51,757 nt of DNA from assembly GCF_000519125.1 (NCBI RefSeq), contig NZ_JAEX01000020.1, positions 1-51,757 on the forward strand, in the 5' to 3' direction. The notes under the pieces are model-generated. The model did not search any database and was not told the DNA's origin. It saw nothing but the letters and a program-made list of their open reading frames with translations. Positions within the stretch are counted from its first letter, which is position 1; each line of letters starts with the position of its first letter. The stretch is from Desulfocurvus vexinensis DSM 17965 (GTDB taxonomy: Bacteria; Desulfobacterota; Desulfovibrionia; Desulfovibrionales; Desulfovibrionaceae). Shown here one piece after another: positions 16,533-24,998 of this stretch. The translations under genes were made by a program, and so were the position numbers.

Positions 16533-17242
16533 GGTGCGACCTCCTTGGTCAGCAACTTCTTCAGGCCGAACCAGACCAGCCGCGCCTGGGCGCGGTCGTG
16601 CTCCGGGGCGGGCACTTGGCCGTCCAGAAGCCCCGGGAAGCGCCGCGCGGCCAGCCCGCGCAGGGCCTCGGGCCAGCGCCCGGCGCACAGGGCCAGGGCC
16701 TCGCGGCCATGCAGGCGCACCCGCTCGGCCAGGGGCAGGTCGCCATGGCGGGCCAGGAACGGGGCGCGGACCTCGCCCAGCTGGAAGCCGCCCCGGCCCC
16801 GGGCGTAGTCCACAAGCTCCCGGCCCAGGGCCGCCGTGAGGGCCTCGGCGTCCTTGCGGACGACCACCGCCGCCAAGGCCCGGGCGTTGACCGCCGCCCC
16901 GAAATGCAGGGCCAGGGCCTCCAGGGTCGGCGCATCGAGCAGCGCCAGGCGCCGCGATTCCTCCTCGAAGGCCCAGAAGCCCGCCGCCGGGGCGGCCAGC
17001 CGGGCCAGCACGCCGCGCCCCCGGGGGCTGGCCGCCAGCAGGGCGGCCACGGCTGGCGCCACGGCCCCGGGCGCGCCAGGGGCACCCGCCGCGTCCGCCG
17101 CGTCCGGCGCGCCTGGGGCTCCCGTGGCGCCCGGGGAGTTGAAACGCCAGATGGCCCCGAGCAGCTCGGGGCGCGTGGCGGCCAGCTCGCGGTAGAAGCC
17201 GCGCTCGGTGTCGGCCCCGGACATCCGGGCCGGATCAGCCAT
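16508..17242 (-). CDS. sctK: T3SS sorting platform protein SctK
   Basis: This 244-aa protein lies between sctJ and sctL, where YscK is found. After an Ala/Pro/Gly-rich insertion (about residues 40-60), the C-terminal half shows the YscK-like pattern [33 protein letters not shown]. SctK caps each sorting-platform pod under the basal body. ATG 17242 overlaps the sctJ end by 8 bp; ATG 17224 is an alternative. SctK proteins are poorly conserved, so synteny carries much of the call. Confidence 0.7.
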   Translation of the reverse strand: MADPARMSGADTERGFYRELAATRPELLGAIWRFNSPGATGAPGAPDAADAAGAPGAPGAVAPAVAALLAASPRGRGVLARLAAPAAGFWAFEEESRRLALLDAPTLEALALHFGAAVNARALAAVVVRKDAEALTAALGRELVDYARGRGGFQLGEVRAPFLARHGDLPLAERVRLHGREALALCAGRWPEALRGLAARRFPGLLDGQVPAPEHDRAQARLVWFGLKKLLTKEVAPWWAPCFF

Positions 17243-18032
17243 GGTCCTGCTCGTCCTGGGCGGCCTGGGCGGCCTGGCGCGCCTTGTAGCGCTCCATGGC
17301 CCAGAATCCGCCAAAGCCCGACAGCACGCCCACGCCCAGCACCGTGAGCACCCACAGCAGGAAGCTGCCCGCGGCGTAGGGGGCGATGTCCACGCCCATC
17401 AGCCTGCGGTATTCCGGGGGCGGCGGCATGATGATGGTCTCCGCCGCCGGGTAGAGGAACACCGAGACGTTGTCGTACTTCAGGTTGGGCACCGCGTTGG
17501 ACATCAGCTTGCGGATGTGCGGCACGTACTGCTCCACCGACGAGCCGGGCATGAAGCGGATGAAGGCCGCCGCCGCCGCCGGGGTCACGGCCTCGGTCAC
17601 GGGGTCCTGCTCCTGGAGCACCACGTGGACGCGCGAGGCCAGCACCCCGTCGATCTTGGAGCAGGTGTCGGCCAGCTCCTGGGCCAGGGCGTAGCTCAGG
17701 CGCGCCGACTCCTCCAGGGGCGAGGACATCATGCCTTCCTTGGGGAACATGCTGCCCAGGGTGTCGTAGCTCTCCTGGGGCAGGCCCTGGCGGCGCAGGA
17801 TCTCCAGGGCGTTGACCACCTGGGCGTCGTCCACGCGCACGGTGAACAGCCCCTTGCCCTCGGACTGCTTGTCGGCCAGGATGCCGCGCTTGAGCAGCGC
17901 CGCGAGCACCTCGTTGGCCTCGCGCTCGGCCAGGCCCTGGTACAGCGGCTGCATGCAGCCACCCAGGGTCAGCACCAGCAGCATCAGGGCGATGAATCGC
18001 AGGATTCGCCTTGTTCCGGAAATCTGCTTCAC
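17235..18032 (-). CDS. sctJ: T3SS inner-membrane ring lipoprotein SctJ
   Basis: This 265-aa lipoprotein has a signal peptide ending in the lipobox LGGC (Cys26). Two ring-building domains follow (REANEVLAALLKRGILADKQ; SVEQYVPHIRKLMSNAVPNLKYDNVSVFLYPA), then a C-terminal transmembrane helix near residues 220-245 and a short cytoplasmic tail. This is the complete YscJ/PrgK layout. It forms the inner ring with SctD. Confidence 0.96.
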   Translation of the reverse strand: MKQISGTRRILRFIALMLLVLTLGGCMQPLYQGLAEREANEVLAALLKRGILADKQSEGKGLFTVRVDDAQVVNALEILRRQGLPQESYDTLGSMFPKEGMMSSPLEESARLSYALAQELADTCSKIDGVLASRVHVVLQEQDPVTEAVTPAAAAAFIRFMPGSSVEQYVPHIRKLMSNAVPNLKYDNVSVFLYPAAETIIMPPPPEYRRLMGVDIAPYAAGSFLLWVLTVLGVGVLSGFGGFWAMERYKARQAAQAAQDEQDHG

Positions 18033-18050
18033 GTCTGCATCCTGACTTTG

Positions 18051-18078
18051 GGGAGCGGGCCGGGCCCTGGCCGCTCCC
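18051..18078. other. Intercistronic hairpin between sctI and sctJ
   Basis: Bases 18051-18058 pair with 18071-18078 (8 bp, extended with a bulge by CC/GG inside). No T-run follows. It probably affects mRNA stability or relative expression of inner rod and ring genes. Confidence 0.4.
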
Positions 18079-18090
18079 GTTGGGGGTCCG

Positions 18091-18435
18091 TCATTCGGAG
18101 GACTTGACCAGGGTGCCCAGGCCCTGGTTCATGGCCGAGATCACCGAGGTGTTCCGCTGGGCCTCGAAGGAGGCCATGCAGGCCGCGACCTGGATGCGGA
18201 ACAGGTCCGCATGGCCCAGGTCGGCCTGGCCCAGCAGGCTGGCGATGGTCGCATCGGCCCCTGTGGCCGGGGCGGCGGCCGGGGCCACGTCCTGCGGGCC
18301 CTGCATGGCCGCCTGGAACTCGGCCACCGCGCCGGGCGCGGGGGGCGCCAGGGGCGCGGCGGGCGTGGCAGCCTGGGCCGCGTCCGCCGCCTGGGCCACC
18401 CGGGCCGCCGTCTGGGTCAGGGCTGCGATGTCCAT
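18091..18435 (-). CDS. sctI: T3SS inner rod protein SctI
   Basis: This 114-aa protein (YscI is 115) has an Ala/Pro-rich N-terminal half and a C-terminal amphipathic helix (DLFRIQVAACMASFEAQRNTSVISAMNQGLGTLVKSSE) typical of rod proteins that polymerise inside the basal body. The position before sctJ matches the Ysc order G-(H)-I-J; no YscH equivalent is seen. Confidence 0.82.
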   Translation of the reverse strand: MDIAALTQTAARVAQAADAAQAATPAAPLAPPAPGAVAEFQAAMQGPQDVAPAAAPATGADATIASLLGQADLGHADLFRIQVAACMASFEAQRNTSVISAMNQGLGTLVKSSE

Positions 18436-18445
18436 GCGCGGTCTC

Positions 18446-18814
18446 CTAGAGCACGTCCTTGAGCATGGCCTTGGCCAGGGCCACGGCCTGGGGGTCCTCC
18501 CCGTCGCGGGCCACGGTTTCCAGGGCCTTGCGCGCCTCGCCGTCCTCGCCCGCCAGGTGGTAGACCACGCCGAGGTGGGCCAGGGCGAACTCGTTGCCCG
18601 GGTCGGCGGCCAGCACGTCGCCCAGGCACTGGTGGGCCTTGTCGAAGTCGTTGACCACGTAGTGGTTCACGGCCCGGCAGATCTTGACCTCCGGGCTGTC
18701 GGGCCAGACCTTTTCCAGCCCGTCCAGGATGGCCCGGGCCTCCCCGGGAAAGCCGCCGGACGACGCCGCGAAGGCGATGTCCAGCAGGCGCTTGCAGTCA
18801 ACAGTCGAGAGCAT
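18446..18814 (-). CDS. sctG: YscG-like TPR chaperone of the needle protein
   Basis: This 122-aa TPR-fold protein (YscG is 115) begins LSTVDCKRLLDIAFAASSGGFPGEARAILDGLEKVWPDSPEV, close to the YscG/PscG pattern. YscG and YscE together hold the needle subunit monomeric in the cytoplasm. The gene follows the needle gene as in Yersinia, separated by a strong hairpin. Confidence 0.78.
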   Translation of the reverse strand: MLSTVDCKRLLDIAFAASSGGFPGEARAILDGLEKVWPDSPEVKICRAVNHYVVNDFDKAHQCLGDVLAADPGNEFALAHLGVVYHLAGEDGEARKALETVARDGEDPQAVALAKAMLKDVL

Positions 18815-18835
18815 GGTGCCTCCTGGTGGTGTTCG

Positions 18836-18871
18836 CGGCCCGGGGGCGGGCGGTGGCGCGCCCCCGGGCCG
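18836..18871. other. Strong hairpin just downstream of the needle gene
   Basis: Bases 18836-18848 pair perfectly with 18859-18871 (13 bp, all but none G/C, 10-nt loop). It lies 21 bp past the sctF stop on the transcribed minus strand, without a T-run. It may protect the needle mRNA 3' end or attenuate transcription into the distal genes. Confidence 0.5.
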
Positions 18872-18892
18872 TGGTGGCTGGGGCTGCCGTCA

Positions 18893-19141
18893 TCAGCCGC
18901 CGGCGCGCTGGGCCAGGGTCTTGGCCGTGTCGGTCAGGCCCTTGGTCACCGAGGAGGTGGCCTCGACCATGGCGTTGTAGTTGCCCATGTCGAACTGCAG
19001 CTGGAGCATCTTCATGGGGTCGAGGTCGCCGTCCTTGAGGGCGGCCTGGATGCTCGTCTTGAGGGTGGTGGCCCGCGACGAGAGCTGGTCGGTCATCTGC
19101 CCGAAGGATTCGCTGATGGTCATGTTGGTGCTGATAGCCAT
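18893..19141 (-). CDS. sctF: T3SS needle protein SctF
   Basis: This 82-aa protein (YscF is 87) is a helical hairpin: residues 10-40, a turn around DGDLDP, then MKMLQLQFDMGNYNAMVEATSSVTKGLTDTAKTL. The DP turn and the LQLQFDMGNYN...SSVTKGLTDT pattern are hallmarks of the needle family. It polymerises to the extracellular needle. It is flanked by its likely co-chaperone genes (YscE-like and YscG-like). Confidence 0.92.
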   Translation of the reverse strand: MAISTNMTISESFGQMTDQLSSRATTLKTSIQAALKDGDLDPMKMLQLQFDMGNYNAMVEATSSVTKGLTDTAKTLAQRAGG

Positions 19142-19171
19142 GAGAGCCTCCTGTTGTGTTGCCTTGTTTGC

Positions 19172-19399
19172 CTAGTTGTTGAACCGTTCCCACATGCGGT
19201 CCACCGCCGTGCGCGCGGCGTCCACCGACTGGCCCAGGGCGCCGAGCAGGGCCGCTTGGTCGGGGGCCACGCCCGCGTCCAGGGTCCGCTTCAGGCCCGC
19301 CTGCATCCGGACCAGCTCCTCCTGCAGGCGCGCGCGGCCCAGCCCGGCCGGGTCGTCGCGCAGCAGGTCCTGCGTGAAATCTTTGAGTTCGTCGGCCAT
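19172..19399 (-). CDS. YscE-like needle co-chaperone
   Basis: This 75-aa helical protein (YscE is 66) starts one base into the sctD stop (TAATG overlap) and precedes sctF, exactly as yscE does. Its helix pair (GRARLQEELVRMQAGLKRTL; DQAALLGALGQSVDAARTAVDRMW) fits the two-helix YscE fold that pairs with YscG. Identity is low, so the call rests on size, fold and synteny. Confidence 0.68.
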   Translation of the reverse strand: MADELKDFTQDLLRDDPAGLGRARLQEELVRMQAGLKRTLDAGVAPDQAALLGALGQSVDAARTAVDRMWERFNN

Positions 19400-22300
19400 T
19401 ATTCCCTCCTTTCGAAAATCCTGGTCACGACCTTGCCGTCGCGTTCCACCACGAGTTTTTCGGCTGTGATCTCCCGGATGATGAATCCGCCGGGCAGCCT
19501 GCCGCCGGTGAAGTATTTCTGCCCGTCCTTCATGGAGATGAACGGCACCGGCTCCAAGGTTACACCCACGATGGTCAGCCCGCCAAGGATGTCCTCGGGA
19601 GCCGCGTCCTTGTCCTGCTCATCAGCAAAGCCCATGCCAGAGCCGAACTGCCTGTAATCCTTGGCAGGATCCACGGGCGCCTGCGGCCCGGCGGCAGGGG
19701 CGGTGGCGTCTGCGCCAACATCGGTGGCATCTTCGGGCACCTGGATCAGGGCGCCGTCGGCGGCGCGCGCCGGGCGGCCGTCGGCCCCGGTCATGATCCT
19801 GGGTGCCACGGGGCGGCCCTCCTCGTCACGCACGATGCGGCCCTGGGCGTCCATGCGCGGGGCGACCACCAGGGGCGCTCCGCCCGCGTCGCGGACCACG
19901 CGGTCCTGGGGATCGCGCGCCACCACCGTGGGCACCGGGGCCCGCTCGGCGTCGAGGACCACCCGGCCCTGGTCGTCGCGCAGGGGGCCCAGCAGCACGG
20001 GCGTTCCGCCCTCGTCGCGCAGCACCTCTTCCTTGGCGTCGCGGGCCACGGTGGGGAACATGGGCGTGCCCGCCTCGTCGCGCAGCACGTCGCCGGTCTC
20101 GTCGCGCAGGGCCTGCACCACCAGGGGCGCCTGGTCCGCGCCCTGCACGGGGCTGCCGTCGCGCTCCAGGATCACGGCGGCGGGGCCTTCGCGGAACATG
20201 TCGTCGCGCCCGGGCACGGGCCGGTCCTTGCTGTCGCGCAGGATGTCGCCCGCGCGCTCCAGCAGCGGGCGGCCCTTGTCGTCGCGCACCACGCGGTCCT
20301 CTTCGTCGCGGGCGACGGTGATGCGCGTGTCGGGGACCATGGCCTCGTGGCCGGGCACGGGCTGGCCTTGCTCGTCGCGCAGCAGCCCGCCCGGGCGTTC
20401 CAGCAGCGGGCGGCCCAGCGTATCGCGGACCACCTCGCCCTTGTCGTCGCGCGCGGCGGCCACGGGGGTGCCGGGGGCCACGGCCTCGGGGGCGGGCACC
20501 GGGCGGCCCCGCTCGTCGTGCAGCACCTGGCCCTCGCGTTGCAGCACCGGGGCACCCTGTTCGTCGCGGGCCACCACGGCGGGGGCGCCATCGGCCAGGA
20601 CTTCGGGCCCGGGCACAGGGCGGCCTGCTTCGTCGCGCAGGCGTTCGGGCTTGCGCTCCAGCAGCGGGCGGTCCTCGGCGTCGCGCAGCACTTGGCCCTT
20701 GTCGTCGCGGGCGACGATGACCGGGGCGCCGTCGGCCAGGGCCTCGGGCCCGGGCACGGGGTGGCCGCGGGTGTCGCGCAGCACCTCGCCTCCGCGTTCC
20801 AGTAGCGGGCGGCCCTGCTCGTCGCGCACCACTTCGCCCTGCTCGTCGCGCAGGGCGGCGATGGGCGCGTCGGGCGCCGGGGCGGGCACGGCGGTCATGG
20901 CCTCGTGGCCGGTGATGTTCCGGCCCTCGTCGTCGCGCAGGATGAAGCCCTCGCGCTCCAACAGGGGCCGCTTGTCCTCGTCGCGCACGACCTTGCCCTT
21001 CTCGTCGCGCAGCACGTCGATGGAGGAGTGGTCGGGCTCGGTGGGCACCAGGGCCACCACGCCGCCCAGGGCGTTGTCCAGCACCGGGGCCTTGGACAGG
21101 TCGATGTGCCCGGGCCCGGGGGCGGGCTCGCCCGCAGGCAGCGGGGCCACAGGCGTGACCCGGGCCACGGACGCGCCCGGCCCGGCGCGCAGGGCCGGGG
21201 CCGAAGACAGGCCCTTGGAGGCCCGCAGCTCCTGGGCGTCGCGGAAAAGCTGGGCCAGGCCCGCGTCGGGGGCGAAGGCCGAACGGTGGCTGCTGCTGAT
21301 GCTCTTGTTCCACTCCGCCGAGAAGCCCGGAGCCGTCAGGGTGTCCCAGAAGGCCACGGGGGAGTTCAGGGCGTCGCAGACCTCCTTCTTGGCCAGCTCC
21401 AGGCGCTCGCGCTGCTCGAAGTCCAGCTCGCCCTCCACCTCCACCACACCCGGATGCAGGCGCACCACCACCAGCTCGTCCAGCTCGTGGCGGATGAGCG
21501 CGTCGCGGAACAGCGGCCAGACCTGGGCGGCGTAGACCATGGACGAGCGGACCTCGCCGATGGTGCGGATGTCCTCGGCGATCCAGATCTTGGCCGCACC
21601 CTCGATGAGCTTGTCGCGGAAATAGCCCGTGAGCAGCACGTCCTGCGCGTCCAGGGCGACGTGGGGGAACAGGCCGCGCACGGCCAGGGCCACGCGCACC
21701 CCCTGGGCGCGCTCCTCGCGCACCTGTACGTCGATGAACACCGGGAAGCTCATGCCTCCGGCCAGTTCCCACAGAGCCTTGCGGTGTCCGGCCTCGGGCA
21801 CCTCGCCCTGGATGGTCACGCCGATGCTGGTCTGGCTCACGGTCAGGTACTCGAAGCCCTTGTCCTTGAGCACACGGCCCATCTCGCGGGCCAGGTGCGT
21901 GTCGGGCCCGCCCGAGAAGGTCACGCTGAGGTAGAGCAGGGCCAGCAGGCCCAGGGCCAGCAGCACGAGGCGGCGGGCCCGGGCGCCGGGCACGGCGGGG
22001 GCGGGCTGCGCGCCGGGCTCCTCGGCGCCGGGCTCCTGGCCGGGGCGGGGCCCGGTTTCCTCCAGGAAGGCCGCCGGGCCGATGTCGCCCCAGGGCTGGC
22101 CCTGCACCTGCCAGGCCATGCAGGTCGTGCCGAGCATGACGGCCCGGGCCGGGCCCCAGCGCAGCTCGCCCTGGAAGGGCCGGGGGCCCTCGTCGGGGGC
22201 CGGGGCGGCCTTGTCCTTCTCCGGCGCGGGCTCCTCGGGCTGGTCCAGGCCCGGGGCCTGCGGCTCGGGGCGCAGCAGGAGCACGGGGGCGTCCAGGGTG

Positions 22301-22509
22301 CGCAGGGTCAGGGCGGGCGGCGCCTCGGGGCCCGCAGGCACCACGAGCAGCGTGTGCTGCGTGGCCACGGTGCTGTCGTGCAGGATGATATCGCAGCTTT
22401 CCCCGCTGCCCAGCACGGTGTCGCCGGGGCGCAGGGGAATCTCCGCGCCCATGTGCGGCCCGGAGAAGAATTTCAGCAGGATGACCGGGGTGGCGCCGGG
22501 GGTCGTCAC
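19399..22509 (-). CDS. sctD: T3SS inner-membrane ring protein SctD with large repeat insertion
   Basis: This 1036-aa protein is much longer than usual SctD (about 420). Residues 1-150 form a cytoplasmic FHA-like domain (VILLKFFSGPHMGAEIPL..GDTVLGSGESCDI), and a single transmembrane helix lies at 181-198. Residues 200-420 are periplasmic ring domains. Residues 498-927 are a tandem repeat block of acidic-basic RD..G..VRD motifs. The protein ends with a small domain (970-1036: TIVGVTLEPVPFISMKDG). The start GTG 22509 overlaps the sctC stop (GTGA). Without the repeats the protein would be about 600 aa. The SctD call is secure from ends and synteny; the repeat function is unknown. Confidence 0.9.
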   Translation of the reverse strand: MTTPGATPVILLKFFSGPHMGAEIPLRPGDTVLGSGESCDIILHDSTVATQHTLLVVPAGPEAPPALTLRTLDAPVLLLRPEPQAPGLDQPEEPAPEKDKAAPAPDEGPRPFQGELRWGPARAVMLGTTCMAWQVQGQPWGDIGPAAFLEETGPRPGQEPGAEEPGAQPAPAVPGARARRLVLLALGLLALLYLSVTFSGGPDTHLAREMGRVLKDKGFEYLTVSQTSIGVTIQGEVPEAGHRKALWELAGGMSFPVFIDVQVREERAQGVRVALAVRGLFPHVALDAQDVLLTGYFRDKLIEGAAKIWIAEDIRTIGEVRSSMVYAAQVWPLFRDALIRHELDELVVVRLHPGVVEVEGELDFEQRERLELAKKEVCDALNSPVAFWDTLTAPGFSAEWNKSISSSHRSAFAPDAGLAQLFRDAQELRASKGLSSAPALRAGPGASVARVTPVAPLPAGEPAPGPGHIDLSKAPVLDNALGGVVALVPTEPDHSSIDVLRDEKGKVVRDEDKRPLLEREGFILRDDEGRNITGHEAMTAVPAPAPDAPIAALRDEQGEVVRDEQGRPLLERGGEVLRDTRGHPVPGPEALADGAPVIVARDDKGQVLRDAEDRPLLERKPERLRDEAGRPVPGPEVLADGAPAVVARDEQGAPVLQREGQVLHDERGRPVPAPEAVAPGTPVAAARDDKGEVVRDTLGRPLLERPGGLLRDEQGQPVPGHEAMVPDTRITVARDEEDRVVRDDKGRPLLERAGDILRDSKDRPVPGRDDMFREGPAAVILERDGSPVQGADQAPLVVQALRDETGDVLRDEAGTPMFPTVARDAKEEVLRDEGGTPVLLGPLRDDQGRVVLDAERAPVPTVVARDPQDRVVRDAGGAPLVVAPRMDAQGRIVRDEEGRPVAPRIMTGADGRPARAADGALIQVPEDATDVGADATAPAAGPQAPVDPAKDYRQFGSGMGFADEQDKDAAPEDILGGLTIVGVTLEPVPFISMKDGQKYFTGGRLPGGFIIREITAEKLVVERDGKVVTRIFERRE
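19729..21018 (-). repeat. Degenerate tandem repeats inside sctD
   Basis: This region codes for residues 498-927. Five long units begin near residues 552, 599, 646, 685 and 732, with periods of 47, 47, 39 and 47 residues, after a first copy near 499. The consensus is RDxxGxVVRDxxGRPLLER, then about 7 residues, LRDxxGxPVPGxEAM. The copy at 646 lacks 8 residues. Shorter RDxxGxVxRDxxGxP units of about 20 residues follow to 927. Copies differ in codons as well as residues, so this is an old, selected array rather than a recent DNA slippage. Confidence 0.85.
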
Positions 22510-24497
22510 GGCAGGTCCTCCCACTTCGTGCCGGAGGCCGGGGCCGGGTCCTGCCCGGTATCGCGGGTGCGCACGGCGCAGCCCCCGGGCTTGGGCACGC
22601 TGGTGGCCGTTCCGGGGGTGACGAACTGGGGCGAGGCCGGAGCGGCGGAGAAGCCCAGTTCGTTCAGCTCTTGGGGTACGTTGGAGGACTCGTCCAGGGT
22701 CAACAGGCGCGGGGAGATGAGGATCAGCCGTTCCATGCGCTGGGAGGTCTTGGTCTTGGTCCTGAACAGCGCGCCCAGGGCGGGCAGGTCCATGAGCACG
22801 GGCACGCCGGTCTGGTCGTCCTTGACCTGCTCGTAGAAGTAGCCGCCGATGAGCAGACTCTGGCCCTCGCTGACGATGCCCTGGGTGCGGATGGTGGTCT
22901 TCTTGACCACGGCGGGGATGTCGCTGGTGGTGGAGCCGGTGCTGGGGTCGCCGCCGTCCTCCACGGTAATGGCCATCTTTATCTGCGCGGGCTTGTCGTC
23001 GTATTCGATGATGTGCGGGGTCACGTCGAGCACGGTGCCCGAGGAGACCTCGCGCAGGTCCACCACCTCGGTGCCCACCACGCGGATGTAGAAGGTGGTG
23101 CTGGCTTCCAGGCGCGCGCTGGTGTTGTCGATGGTCAGCACCGAGGGGCGGCCCAGCACGCGGCCCTTGCCGTCGGACTCCAGGGCGTTGACCTGGGCCA
23201 TGAAATAGTCCGTGCCGAAGCTGTAGACCGTGGACAGGGTCAGCCCTTCGCCGATGAGCGCGTTGGGCAGGTCGGCGGGCAGGGGCACCTGCTTGGCGGT
23301 GTCGTTGAGGCTCGGCAGCCCGACGCCCGCGCCCGTGGAGGTGTACGGCCCGCCGTGGCCCGAGCCACCCCATTTCACGCCCAGGGAGCTGGAGTAGTCC
23401 ACGTCCACGTCCACGATGGCGGCGTGCAGCTCCACCAGTTGCAGGGGCTTGTCCAGCTCGGCGATGGTCTTCTCGTAGTAGGGCATGCGGTAGGCCGAGT
23501 CGCGCACGATGACGGCGTTGCTGCGCGAGTCGGCCAGGATCCTGGGGGCCAGCTCGGCCACCGGGGAGGCGGGCAGGGCCCGGGTCTGGGTGTTCAGGGG
23601 CGAGGCCACGCGGCGGTCCAGCTCCATCTGCTCCTTGGCCCGGCGGCGCAGCTCTTCCAGGATCTTGGCCGCTTCGCCGTCTTGCAGGCGCAGGATCTGC
23701 TGCTCTTCGGGCAGGGGCGGGATGGTCTCGCGCACGGCGGCCCCGGCGCCCGAGCCCAGGGCCAGCTGCGAGTCGCCGGCGCGCTGCTCCATGACCATCT
23801 CCGAGAGGATGGTCGCCACGCCGGGGATGACCTTCTTGTCGCTGCCCGAGCCCAGCTCGGTGTCATCGGCCCAGGCGTGCTTGAGGAAGAAGACGCGCAC
23901 CACCTGGTCGTTGCGGAAGGCGGCCTCGTAGGAGGCGATGGCCGCGGCCACGCCCTCGGTGTATTCGGCGGGCCCGGAGAAGGCCAGCACCCGGTCGTCG
24001 TCGTCGGCCACGCAGGGCAGTTGCGGCGAGAGCAGCCCGGCGCGGGTCAGGATGTCGCGCATGCGCGTGGGCTTGCTGGCCGTGAGGTAGACCATGCGCC
24101 GCTCCAGGTCGCGGCGCACGTAGAAGTGCAGGACGTCGTCCATCAGGTACCACTCGACCCCGAAGGCCGAGTAGGCCGCCGCCAGGAACTCGTCGGGCGA
24201 CATGTCGGAAAACATGCCGCTGACCTCGCCCTTGACGTTGGGCGTGAAGGCCGCGCGCAGCCCCTGGGTGCGCGCGAAGGTTTCCAGCACGTCCACCAGG
24301 GGCGCCTGTTCGGCGTAGTGGCTGAAGCGGACCTTGAAGATGGAGCTGATGGGCAGGGTGTAGCGGTTGGCGACGCTCTTGGAGAACGAGGCCTGCCCCG
24401 CGTCCGGCCCGGCGGCCCACGCCCCGGCCCACAGCGCGCAGCAGAGCGCCAGGGCCGTCAGGCACCGTCCGAGGAGGGAAAGAAATGGAGTGCTCAA
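22506..24497 (-). CDS. sctC: T3SS outer-membrane secretin SctC
   Basis: This 663-aa protein has a signal peptide (residues 1-29, cut near AWAAG), N-terminal periplasmic domains (N0-like near 50-130, N1 near 140-200) and a secretin core (about 330-610). Secretin motifs include VELHAAIVDVDVDYSSSLGVKWGG, GRPSVLTIDNTSARLEASTTFYI and PVLMDLPALGALFRTKT. The last 60 residues may bind a pilotin. It forms the outer-membrane channel joined to SctD. It lies 28 bp after the YscB-like chaperone gene. Confidence 0.96.
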   Translation of the reverse strand: MSTPFLSLLGRCLTALALCCALWAGAWAAGPDAGQASFSKSVANRYTLPISSIFKVRFSHYAEQAPLVDVLETFARTQGLRAAFTPNVKGEVSGMFSDMSPDEFLAAAYSAFGVEWYLMDDVLHFYVRRDLERRMVYLTASKPTRMRDILTRAGLLSPQLPCVADDDDRVLAFSGPAEYTEGVAAAIASYEAAFRNDQVVRVFFLKHAWADDTELGSGSDKKVIPGVATILSEMVMEQRAGDSQLALGSGAGAAVRETIPPLPEEQQILRLQDGEAAKILEELRRRAKEQMELDRRVASPLNTQTRALPASPVAELAPRILADSRSNAVIVRDSAYRMPYYEKTIAELDKPLQLVELHAAIVDVDVDYSSSLGVKWGGSGHGGPYTSTGAGVGLPSLNDTAKQVPLPADLPNALIGEGLTLSTVYSFGTDYFMAQVNALESDGKGRVLGRPSVLTIDNTSARLEASTTFYIRVVGTEVVDLREVSSGTVLDVTPHIIEYDDKPAQIKMAITVEDGGDPSTGSTTSDIPAVVKKTTIRTQGIVSEGQSLLIGGYFYEQVKDDQTGVPVLMDLPALGALFRTKTKTSQRMERLILISPRLLTLDESSNVPQELNELGFSAAPASPQFVTPGTATSVPKPGGCAVRTRDTGQDPAPASGTKWEDLP

Positions 24498-24525
24498 CGC
24501 CTAAGGCCCCCAAAAGTAAGAAATC

Positions 24526-24915
24526 TCAGCCAGTCTTGCACAGGTCGCCCCAGAAGTCCATTTCGTCCAGAAAATGTTGCAGGGCCAGGTGCATCTCCGA
24601 GGCGCGCATGATGCCCAGCAGGTGCTCGGCGTCGTAGCACAGCATGCCCCGGCGCGTATCCAGGGACACCACGCCCGTGTCCGACGCGGCGCGGGCCAGG
24701 GCCGCCAGGCCGACCTTGCGCAGCAGGGCGTCGCCGCCCGGGCCCGGGGTCAGGCGCCCCAGGTCGGCGGACAGGCGCAGCACCCGGCCATCGGGGGAGC
24801 CGACGTCCACGTTCTGGCCGCCCTCCAGCCGGAAGCGGTAGCGGCCCCGGGCGTCCTGGGCGGGGCGGGGCCAGCCTGCGGCGCGGCACACCGTATCGAT
24901 CCATTGCTCCAGCAT
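24526..24915 (-). CDS. YscB-like CesT-family chaperone
   Basis: This 129-aa protein (YscB is 137) shows the class I chaperone pattern: an N-terminal helix (LEQWIDTVCRAAGWP), strands around YRFRLEGGQNVDVG and VLRLSADLGRL, and a terminal helix (ALQHFLDEMDFWGDL). Its position directly before sctC matches yscB. In Yersinia YscB and SycN form one chaperone for YopN, and a SycN-like gene is present at 10321. Fold and synteny support the call. Confidence 0.65.
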   Translation of the reverse strand: MLEQWIDTVCRAAGWPRPAQDARGRYRFRLEGGQNVDVGSPDGRVLRLSADLGRLTPGPGGDALLRKVGLAALARAASDTGVVSLDTRRGMLCYDAEHLLGIMRASEMHLALQHFLDEMDFWGDLCKTG

Positions 24916-24998
24916 GACGGGTCATCCGGGCGGAAGTGTCGTGCCGCGACCGGGGCTTCGCCCTGTTTGCCCCTGGTCGCGCTGCCGGTGGTGCCCGG

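Noticed and set aside
19729-21018. Possible CRISPR-like or minisatellite array
   Set aside because: The repeat is at protein level with varied codons, remains in frame within sctD, and has no equal-length spacers.
24931-24946. Second sigma-54-like site before the YscB-like gene on the minus strand
   Set aside because: The -24 half fits (GGCACG), but the -12 element reads TTCC instead of TTGC, losing the essential GC; it lies 16 bp from the start codon, too close for a normal promoter.
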